Assembly: GCA_023228045.1 (NCBI GenBank)
Contig: JALOBY010000022.1
Location: forward strand, 1 to 20,822
Source: Endomicrobiales bacterium
Lineage (GTDB): Bacteria > Elusimicrobiota > Endomicrobiia > Endomicrobiales > JALOBY01
Reading direction: 5' to 3'
Length of the DNA stretch: 20,822 nt
Shown: positions 14,784-20,822 of the stretch, piece by piece
Numbering within the stretch: the stretch's first letter is position 1
Layout of the letters: each line of letters opens with the position of its first letter
The notes under the pieces: model-generated
Seen by the model: only the letters and a program-made list of their open reading frames with translations
Told to the model about the DNA's origin: nothing
Database searches by the model: none
Program-made: the position numbers and the translations under genes

Positions 14784-14897
14784 TTAATGTCTTTTAATAA
14801 ACCTCCGCACAGTCCCACAAGGACAGGATGCAGTATCAAAGGGATCATTAGGTAACCTCTCATCAAGCTGCGGAGAATTTGTCGGGTTAAAATTCAA
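14784..14897 (-). other. Structured spacer with a possible 37-codon frame ahead of ftsW
   Basis: The spacer between porV and ftsW contains a long-range stem: CTCCGCA (14870-14876 on the minus strand) pairs with TGCGGAG near 14802-14808, and smaller pairings lie between. It also contains an open frame from a TTG (14895-14897), overlapping the porV stop, to the TAA at 14784-14786. Its product would end with 'DTASCPCGTVRRFIKRH'. No ribosome-binding site supports translation. It could equally be an RNA leader, and I cannot match it to a known riboswitch class. Confidence 0.25.
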
Positions 14898-15813
14898 TGT
14901 TTAGCGATAACAGGTTTGCACTGCCCAAGTCGCCAAATGGCAGGAAGGCATAATCAATACGGTATGCTTTATAAGTTAACCCAAAACCAGTAGAAATATT
15001 TGTTATACCGTTTGTATTGCTATTTAAACTATTATAACCACCCCTACAATCTAGTTTAATTTCATTATTCAAATTAAATGTGTACTCAGCCCCAGTACCA
15101 AAATAAGCATCGGAATTTGTTGGAAAGTTAATATCGCTTACTACCTGCAGGTTTTCCATTATTTCGTAGCAAAGTCCAGCGGTTATGGTTTCAGGCAGGG
15201 GTTCTTCTTTACTTACATATTTTAACTTACCGCCAATGTTGCGCACCGTAAGGGCCGCTCTGAGATTATAATCATCTAACCAGTAAATTCCGCCTACATC
15301 TACTGCACAGGTTGCTGCCGTATTTTTAATTGTTGAAGATATGTATTTTGCACTTGCTCCAATATCAATGTAGTTGGTTACTTTTGTGGAATAACTTGCT
15401 GAAATTGCCATATCGTTTGGAGATAGCTCACCGGTTTTTAAACCCGTTGTGTCGTAAGCATTTATATTGCCATAATTCATAAACTGCACGCCAAACCCGA
15501 TTGTTCCAATTTCCTCTACCGGCAAAGCAAACGAGGCCCATTGGTAACTTGTATCGGCAAACCATGCCGCATGCATTAAAGATACATTTGGATTTGATAT
15601 TTCCGCAAGGCCTGCCGGGTTCCAATACAAATCAGATGAGCTTTCAGCGCCAGTTACACCACTTTGGCCCATTGCCGCATTTCTTGCACTTGAGCCAAGT
15701 GTTAAAAATTGGGCAGAGGAGGTTTTAGGCGCACTGTACACACCATTTACAAAACATACCCAAAGTGCAATTATTATTAAAACTTGCCTAATTAATCCAG
15801 TTATTTTTTTCAT
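14887..15813 (-). CDS. PorV/PorQ-family outer-membrane beta-barrel protein
   Basis: This 308-residue exported protein has an N-terminal signal peptide (hydrophobic to about residue 24, cleavage near VYSA). It carries the family signature just after cleavage: FLTLGSSARNAAMGQSGV (36-53) and then 'SSSDLYWNPAGLAEI', typical of PorV/PorQ (UPF0164, FadL-like) barrels. Alternating hydrophobic strands follow, and the protein ends in a short aromatic strand, LLSLNIEF, as outer-membrane barrels do. In Bacteroidota PorV binds type IX secretion cargo at the outer membrane and shuttles it to the attachment complex. The gene directly upstream encodes a large protein with a FlgD-like C-terminal sorting domain, so an analogous partner role is a reasonable inference. 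Only 21 bases separate the two genes, so they are probably co-transcribed. Confidence 0.85.
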   Translation of the reverse strand: MKKITGLIRQVLIIIALWVCFVNGVYSAPKTSSAQFLTLGSSARNAAMGQSGVTGAESSSDLYWNPAGLAEISNPNVSLMHAAWFADTSYQWASFALPVEEIGTIGFGVQFMNYGNINAYDTTGLKTGELSPNDMAISASYSTKVTNYIDIGASAKYISSTIKNTAATCAVDVGGIYWLDDYNLRAALTVRNIGGKLKYVSKEEPLPETITAGLCYEIMENLQVVSDINFPTNSDAYFGTGAEYTFNLNNEIKLDCRGGYNSLNSNTNGITNISTGFGLTYKAYRIDYAFLPFGDLGSANLLSLNIEF

Positions 15814-15834
15814 AAATTTTTACATGCAAAAACA

Positions 15835-18800
15835 CTATTTTTCTACAGCAATTTTTATTATCTTTTTTTCATTATCATTTTTTATTAACGCAATATATAC
15901 ACCACTTGCAACATACTCCCCTGAATAATCTCTACCGTCCCAAATTGCTTTGCCGTTTTGGCTATTGTATGGAACCTGCCGCACAAATGCGCCATTGATT
16001 GAGTATATTTTAATTTCAGCGTCTTTGGTTAGCTTATCAAAAGTAAGGCCGGCACTTTGTTTAATTGGGTCAAATGGCACAGGGTAAGCAAAAGCATCGC
16101 TTAAGGCGTTAAGTGGAGATAGTTGAATTAAGGCAAACTTTGAAAGATGGTTTGTGGTAGCAACCACTTTGTTTTGCTCAGGATACACTATTGAAGGCAA
16201 CACCAGCCAACGATTTGTTGCTGTGTCATATCTAGATAATACAAGCTTTGTTTCGTCGTAACCGCTTACCTGAGCGTCAGTATAATAAAGTGTAATTGTT
16301 ATATTGCCGTTTGGCTGCAAACCTTCAGCAGATATTTCTACACATACCGGTATTATTCTTTGCCCATCTCGTTCATCTTTATTTATTGCTGCTGTTGAAA
16401 GCACAACTAAAACGCTCTGATTAAATGTGCCGGCAGGTATATATATATCAACACTTTCCAAAAGTGTTGTAAGCATTAAAGTAAAATCTTGGCTTTTGTT
16501 TAAATACGCGCTTACTGAGTTTGTTGAAGTATCTACATTATCAGAAATAGTTATAGAAAAAGCTCCATCTTTTTTTGTAAAAAAAGCATCTTGCGCACTG
16601 GTGCTTACTACTACATCCCAAGCACCGGTTGACTTAGATGCTAAATCAAAAGAACACATTATTGCACTTGAAGTTAATACGCTTATACTTTGGGCAAGAA
16701 TATCCGCTTGCCCTGTTCTAGTTAGTTTTGCACTGAAGCCATCTGAAAAACCTGCTCCATTAACTTCTACACTCACTACTCCCGTGTTATGTGCACTTGA
16801 AGGTGAAATTTTCTCAATCATCAATGGTTTAACTTCAAAGCCACCAGGAAGCGTATCAATCATTGAACCTGCCCCACCCGTGCTTACCACCACATCCCAA
16901 GTACCAGTTAACTTAGCCGCTAAATTAAAAGAACATATGATTGCAGTTGAAGTTAAAACATTTATGCTTTGTGCAATTAAGGGTGTCTGCCCGCTTTTAT
17001 TGAGAATAACCTGCGAACCACTTTTAAAACCATCGCCAAAAATGTTGACGTTTTGCCAAAGAGTATTGTATGCGTTTGATGGGTCTATAGAATTAATCAA
17101 CATATTGCTAACTAGAAAACCACTGTCTAAAACAGCACTTATTATTTGATTATCTGATGAATTTGTAGAAACCTCAACACTCCATACGCCGGTGCTTGCG
17201 TTTGTAATGTCAAAGGAACAAACTAAAGCAGTTGAAGTGTAAATATTTATCACGCTTGCATTTATTACATTTGAATCCTTAAGGAGTTTTACTTGCAACT
17301 TATTTGGGAAACCAGCCCCAAAAACGCCAACATTTACCTGTCCGTTATTTACACCTTTGGCTGGGCTAACTGACGCTATTGTCATCGGCTTTATTTGCAA
17401 TGCAGACGATAGCGTTACCACATAAGATGACGCGCCGCCTGTGCTTACTTCCATATCCCAGTATCCTGTCGCTTTCCCTGTTAATCCCATTACGCAATCT
17501 ATCTGGCTTTGATTTATAAAACTCTGGCTTGTCGGTAATATGTCGCTTTGTCCGCTTCTTTTAAACTTTACACTGCCACCACTTACAAATCCCTGCCCAG
17601 CTATTGTTATCGCCCTGTTCGCATCCGTGTTGTATGCACTGCTTGTGCTAATTGAGGTTATTTGCATTGGGTTTATTGTTATTGCACTTACTTTTGTTGC
17701 ACTTACCGCTCCAGTTGTTATTACTAAATCCCAACTGCCAGCCGTTTTACCAACTACATCAAAAAAACAACTCATTGAAGTTGAGCTTATTATTGTTAAA
17801 TTACTTGCATTAATATCGCTTTGTCCAGAATTTTGTAACTTTACATCACACCCATTTACAAAACCTTCTCCGCTTATAGTTACTAACCCAAATATAGCGG
17901 AGTTGTAAGTCGTAGTTGACGATAAAGAAGCAATGACCATCGGCTTTATTAAAAACCCATTTGTAAAACTTGAAACCATAACTGACGAACCACCAAGGTT
18001 TGCAATTACCGTATAGTACCCGGTTGTTTTAGCTGATAAATTAAATGTGGCAATAATCGCAGTTGAACTTTGTATAGAAGAAGAAATAGGTAAAATGTCT
18101 GTTTCGCCATCTTTTATCAGTTTGACCGTAGTACCTGAGTCAAAGCAATCACCGTTGAAAACAATATTTAGTGAAGCAATGGAAGCACTTGTATTATAAT
18201 CGCTCATAGGCGATACTTTTGAAATGCCAGCCCTAAAAGTAATTGTGTCACCAAGTGGGCTCCAGTTAAAACTATCATCTGTTATACGCAACCAAGCGTA
18301 ATATGTTGTGTCTACCGCAAGATTATTTAGAAGGAAACTTTGAGCATCTGATGGGTTTGTTCTTGTACTCCATACGATATTGTAATTTAAATAATTCGGC
18401 GGGGCGCTGTCCCATGTATCAGCAGCGATAGTTGTAAAGCGTATTTCATAAACTCCACTTGAAATTACACCTGTGTAGTCGTTATTGCCGGGAGCAAGCC
18501 AGCTTAAGTTAACTTGTGCCGAGGTTTTTGCAGGATTTAAATACAAATTTTTTGCAATGTTTGAAATTTGGGCTGGTTTTACAGTGTCTGAAGTAAAACC
18601 AAGCACGGTTAGCGCGGTTTGAATGTATGGTATATTCGTAAAAGTATTTTTAATTAAGCCGGTGCGATAATTTTCAATTGCCACAACCACTGAGCCCTGC
18701 TGATGGCTTATTACATGCCCATCCACCCAACCAAAGCTTTTATAGGTGGTTGGTGCCGGGCTAACTATTGCGACTTTGCCTTTTTGGTAACTGTCTGAAA

Positions 18801-19992
18801 AACCATAATTGCCCCAAATATCGGTGGTGTAAGTATCGTGGAGGTAACGAATATTTTTTTTAACTAATGAAGGTAATTCATTTATGGAAGCGGCCATAGC
18901 ACTTAAACAAACTGTTCCATCATTGTTGGATGTACCATAAGCTGTATAACCAATCCCCCAAAGCCCATCTGCAGACTCTAAACCATATGGGCCAGAACCG
19001 CCATAATTGACATCAGTTGCACTTAAACCAAAACTTTCACTGTAACCTGAACATCCGGAACTTGAACTGTTATCATTTGCGTATCTGTGCTGATGAATGG
19101 TTGCATTGTAAGTATTTAAGGCAAAAGATGCATTCGTTGTCGTTTTTCTTCCAGCAAAGTCAACAAAAAGGCCAGGATATTGGTGCATAAATAATGGATT
19201 AGACCCGCCATCATAAATATAAGAAAGCCCCTTGTACGATATTGTTTGGCAAATAAGCGCATTCCAACCGTTTGTATCTAAAAGCGGATGTGTGGGCGAA
19301 CCCATAGCAAGAATGTAGCAGATATTTCCTTCACTGTAACCTGATATGTCGCCTTGGCCGGAAAAACCGCTTTCTGGCTTCCATGCCCACTTTAGGTAAC
19401 TGCCTCCGTTGCGCATCCATTCCCAATTAACTCTTTGATATATTGCATCTGCCATATCCCATTGTGCACTGCCGCCGCCATTATCTGCTATATACTGACC
19501 GGCAAAGAGTGCCCCTGTAATAAACCAGCTTGTGTCAACTGTAGAAAGCTCAGTACCTGAATTGTCTCTTGTTCCATCCGCTTTTGTGAAATGGTAAAAG
19601 AAACCATTGTGCTGGACAAGCCCGCCTGTTAAGGCCGGTGTACTAACATCAGGAGCATTATAGTGTGCAGTCAATATAGCATCTATTCTTGTTTTTGCAT
19701 CATTTAACGATATCCACCCGTTTTTATGCCCAGCACAAATGGCTACAAGGCCCATACCTGCCGCAGAAACACTATAGTATGAATCATAATGTGTAAAATT
19801 TGCCTGCCGTTCAGCCACTAGATAATTGCCAGAGTTTGAATTATTCCAAAAATAATCAAATGCGGCACGCTCAACGGATAAAAGCATTGCATCATCGCTT
19901 GCGCCATCCCACGATGCGGCGGCACAAAAAGCATTTGAACTAAATGCTAAAAGCGCAAAAAAAGCAATAATAATCAAAATAGTTCTTTTCAT
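15835..19992 (-). CDS. Giant exported glycoamylase-like/TIG-repeat protein with C-terminal sorting domain
   Basis: The protein has 1385 residues from the ATG at 19992. That start was chosen because a signal peptide (1-24) begins there; an upstream ATG at 20019 would add nine residues. The order of parts is as follows. Residues about 30-465 are a glycoamylase-like alpha/alpha-barrel (PF10091 type, related to GH144 endo-beta-1,2-glucanases) with NGFFYHF, TELSTVDTSW, 'GYSEGNICYILAMGSPTHPL' and DGTVCLSAMAAS. Glu148/Asp153 and Glu221 fall at the expected active-site positions. Residues 472-588 are a fibronectin-III domain. Residues 590-1147 are six tandem TIG/IPT repeats of about 92 aa. Residues 1150-1292 are a beta-sandwich, and 1300-1385 a FlgD-like C-terminal domain (AYPVPFDP, IKIYSINGAFVR, 'WDGRDYSGEYVASGVYIALI'). 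It is probably secreted and displayed to degrade an extracellular glucan; the substrate is inferred. Confidence 0.86.
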   Translation of the reverse strand: MKRTILIIIAFFALLAFSSNAFCAAASWDGASDDAMLLSVERAAFDYFWNNSNSGNYLVAERQANFTHYDSYYSVSAAGMGLVAICAGHKNGWISLNDAKTRIDAILTAHYNAPDVSTPALTGGLVQHNGFFYHFTKADGTRDNSGTELSTVDTSWFITGALFAGQYIADNGGGSAQWDMADAIYQRVNWEWMRNGGSYLKWAWKPESGFSGQGDISGYSEGNICYILAMGSPTHPLLDTNGWNALICQTISYKGLSYIYDGGSNPLFMHQYPGLFVDFAGRKTTTNASFALNTYNATIHQHRYANDNSSSSGCSGYSESFGLSATDVNYGGSGPYGLESADGLWGIGYTAYGTSNNDGTVCLSAMAASINELPSLVKKNIRYLHDTYTTDIWGNYGFSDSYQKGKVAIVSPAPTTYKSFGWVDGHVISHQQGSVVVAIENYRTGLIKNTFTNIPYIQTALTVLGFTSDTVKPAQISNIAKNLYLNPAKTSAQVNLSWLAPGNNDYTGVISSGVYEIRFTTIAADTWDSAPPNYLNYNIVWSTRTNPSDAQSFLLNNLAVDTTYYAWLRITDDSFNWSPLGDTITFRAGISKVSPMSDYNTSASIASLNIVFNGDCFDSGTTVKLIKDGETDILPISSSIQSSTAIIATFNLSAKTTGYYTVIANLGGSSVMVSSFTNGFLIKPMVIASLSSTTTYNSAIFGLVTISGEGFVNGCDVKLQNSGQSDINASNLTIISSTSMSCFFDVVGKTAGSWDLVITTGAVSATKVSAITINPMQITSISTSSAYNTDANRAITIAGQGFVSGGSVKFKRSGQSDILPTSQSFINQSQIDCVMGLTGKATGYWDMEVSTGGASSYVVTLSSALQIKPMTIASVSPAKGVNNGQVNVGVFGAGFPNKLQVKLLKDSNVINASVINIYTSTALVCSFDITNASTGVWSVEVSTNSSDNQIISAVLDSGFLVSNMLINSIDPSNAYNTLWQNVNIFGDGFKSGSQVILNKSGQTPLIAQSINVLTSTAIICSFNLAAKLTGTWDVVVSTGGAGSMIDTLPGGFEVKPLMIEKISPSSAHNTGVVSVEVNGAGFSDGFSAKLTRTGQADILAQSISVLTSSAIMCSFDLASKSTGAWDVVVSTSAQDAFFTKKDGAFSITISDNVDTSTNSVSAYLNKSQDFTLMLTTLLESVDIYIPAGTFNQSVLVVLSTAAINKDERDGQRIIPVCVEISAEGLQPNGNITITLYYTDAQVSGYDETKLVLSRYDTATNRWLVLPSIVYPEQNKVVATTNHLSKFALIQLSPLNALSDAFAYPVPFDPIKQSAGLTFDKLTKDAEIKIYSINGAFVRQVPYNSQNGKAIWDGRDYSGEYVASGVYIALIKNDNEKKIIKIAVEK
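16552..18228 (-). repeat. Six tandem TIG/IPT-domain coding repeats (about 276 bp each)
   Basis: Each unit encodes the pattern I-x-S-(I/V)-x-P-x-x-A/Y-N, then V/I-x-I-x-G-x-G-F, later Q-x-x-I-x-x-S-T-A-I-x-C-S-F-D, T-G-x-W-D-V-V-V-S-T and G-x-x-I-K-P-M. Units 5 and 6 are close to each other at the protein level (for example both have WDVVVST). Unit 3 is the close relative of the repeat in the truncated gene at the right edge. Confidence 0.85.
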
Positions 19993-20061
19993 ATTTATCT
20001 TCACAACTGTTTGATACATATAAACTATTTAGTTACGATTCCAACAATCCTATACATTCTT

Positions 20062-20171
20062 GTCATCTCGACGAACGAAGCGAGGAGAGATCTTTCTTTA
20101 AAAGGAAAAACGAAACACCAAGACCCCTTACTGCGTTCCCCGCCTTTGGTGAGGTCTATCCTCAGAATAAC
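20062..20171. repeat. Degenerate REP-like repeat upstream of the giant gene
   Basis: It starts GTCATCTCGACG and ends CTCAGAATAAC, a decayed form of the GTCAT...ATGAC ends. A CTCG/CGAG stem lies at about 20066-20083 and an AGACC/GGTCT pair encloses 20122-20157. Of the 390 bases between 20020 and 20409, this element, about 100 featureless AT-rich bases and the palindromic element account for nearly everything. Confidence 0.55.
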
Positions 20172-20267
20172 TCATATTCATTCGCAATGAGAACATTAAA
20201 ACTATTAAACATAAAACTCCACAAAGAAAACAATTTCCTCTGCGAAATTTGTAAAGAACTTAAATTA

Positions 20268-20413
20268 TTCAACCTGCATTTTGCAATAGGGTTTGGCACG
20301 CCTCTACGATAGCCCACCAAGGAGAAGAGAGAACATACAAGTGCTCGCCTATGTTGAACCTGTCTCCATCTCTTTGGCGTCGGTTTTAAACCTATTGCAA
20401 AATGCAGGTTCAA
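20268..20413. mobile_element. Palindromic mobile element (copy 2)
   Basis: The perfect 20-bp terminal inverted repeats AACCTGCATTTTGCAATAGG (20271-20290) and the complement at 20391-20410 are flanked by TTCAA on both sides (20268-20272, 20409-20413), a 5-bp target duplication. The inserted length is 141 bp, again a multiple of three. On the minus strand its first 60 bases parallel copy 1 in bioA (shared core GAGATGGAGACAG). The middle parts differ. One frame is open through the element on the minus strand. Confidence 0.85.
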
Positions 20414-20822
20414 TCATTATATGTGTGAAAATATGGACCAGACTTAATTGGAGATTTTATTAACAATGCGGATGAAAGCATAACTTCGTAAGAATTAGTT
20501 AACCCAGTGCTTACTACAACATCCCAATATCCTGTCGCCTTGCCTGTTAAATTCATTATGCAATCTATCTGGCTTTGGTTTATATAACTTTGACTCGTAG
20601 GCAATATATCAGCTTCGCCTGATTTGGCAAGTTTTGCACTTCCATCACTTACAAATCCCTGCCCTGTTATTGTTATCGCTTTATTTGCATCGTTATTGTA
20701 TGCACTGCTCGTGCTTATTGAGGTTATTTGCATCGAACTTATGCTTATCGCACCAACTATGCTCGCACTTACCAATCCACTGCTTACCATTATATCCCAG
20801 CTGCCAGCACTTATTCCCACTA
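20410..20822 (-). CDS. TIG-repeat surface protein, 3' end only, ending at a palindromic element
   Basis: The open frame runs off the right edge of the window, so its start and N-terminal domains are unseen. The visible 137 codons are the end of one TIG/IPT repeat (SAGSWDIMVSSG) and one complete repeat, followed by 13 unrelated residues (PIKSGPYFHTYND). By my count it matches repeats 2-3 of the giant protein at roughly 70% of positions over about 120 residues, so the two genes are recent paralogues or share converted repeats. The stop codon TGA (20410-20412) is formed with the edge of the palindromic element. There is no beta-sandwich or C-terminal sorting domain after the repeat. The product therefore appears truncated relative to its neighbour and may be unable to use the same export or attachment route. 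Confidence 0.75.
   Translation of the reverse strand, partial: VGISAGSWDIMVSSGLVSASIVGAISISSMQITSISTSSAYNNDANKAITITGQGFVSDGSAKLAKSGEADILPTSQSYINQSQIDCIMNLTGKATGYWDVVVSTGLTNSYEVMLSSALLIKSPIKSGPYFHTYND

Noticed and set aside
16427..17149. Long plus-strand open frames antisense to the TIG repeats (also 17540-17908)
   Set aside because: They are mirrored codon bias of the repeated, Ser/Thr/Val-rich coding strand, without starts with ribosome-binding sites or recognisable domains.
16552..18228. Possible CRISPR or satellite array because of regular 276-bp periodicity
   Set aside because: The units are protein-coding TIG domains with diverged sequence. There are no short identical repeats with unique spacers.
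20187..20312. 41-codon plus-strand open frame running into the palindromic element
   Set aside because: It has no ribosome-binding site and ends inside the element. It could be a gene remnant, but nothing in the residues identifies one.
20162..20413. 83-codon minus-strand open frame beginning NLHFAIG
   Set aside because: Its first half is simply the palindromic element read in an open frame and the rest is AT-rich spacer. It has no ribosome-binding site and no independent support.

Overview
The window is AT-rich, tightly packed bacterial DNA. Four things point to a Gram-negative, outer-membrane lineage of the Elusimicrobiota/Omnitrophota type: a PorV/PorQ-family outer-membrane protein, a very large exported glycoamylase/TIG-repeat protein with a FlgD-like C-terminal sorting domain, Sec-exported hypothetical proteins, and many short intergenic repeats ending in GTCAT...ATGAC. 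The phylum is an inference from gene content and style, not from a marker gene.

Region 1 (1-5184, + strand) is a biotin cluster. It holds the C-terminal end of a short-chain dehydrogenase, a repeat-filled spacer, a FabF-type ketoacyl synthase overlapping bioF, a second repeat-filled spacer, and then bioD overlapping bioA, closed by a strong terminator. BioF, BioA and BioD give the KAPA, DAPA and dethiobiotin steps. The ketoacyl synthase and the reductase are candidates for making the pimeloyl precursor. bioB, bioC and bioH are not in the window. The bioA gene carries a 162-bp palindromic element inserted in frame, which adds 54 residues to the enzyme.

Region 2 (5314-9627) looks accessory. 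Five unrecognised genes lie on the minus strand: a 102-aa protein, a 135-aa two-helix membrane protein, a 149-aa anchored FxLYD-type protein, a 77-aa protein and a 435-aa exported protein. A divergent XRE-family regulator sits upstream of them, with inverted repeats over both candidate promoters. A HEPN/MNT toxin-antitoxin-type pair follows on the plus strand.

Region 3 (9807-20822, all minus strand) is read from high to low coordinates. It begins with the 3' end of a TIG-repeat protein that stops at a second copy of the palindromic element. Next come the 1385-aa glycoamylase/FN3/6xTIG/sorting-domain protein and the PorV-like barrel. After these are ftsW, murG, surE and uvrB, packed with overlaps or a 9-base gap. 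Surface-protein export, peptidoglycan synthesis, nucleotide housekeeping and DNA repair therefore share one co-directional run.

The most striking observation is the mobile palindromic element. It has 20-bp terminal inverted repeats, TTSAR target duplications and copies of 162 and 141 bp, both multiples of three. One copy lies inside a working-looking biosynthetic enzyme and the other at the truncated end of a surface-protein gene. It recalls the Rickettsia palindromic elements but is apparently in an unrelated lineage.
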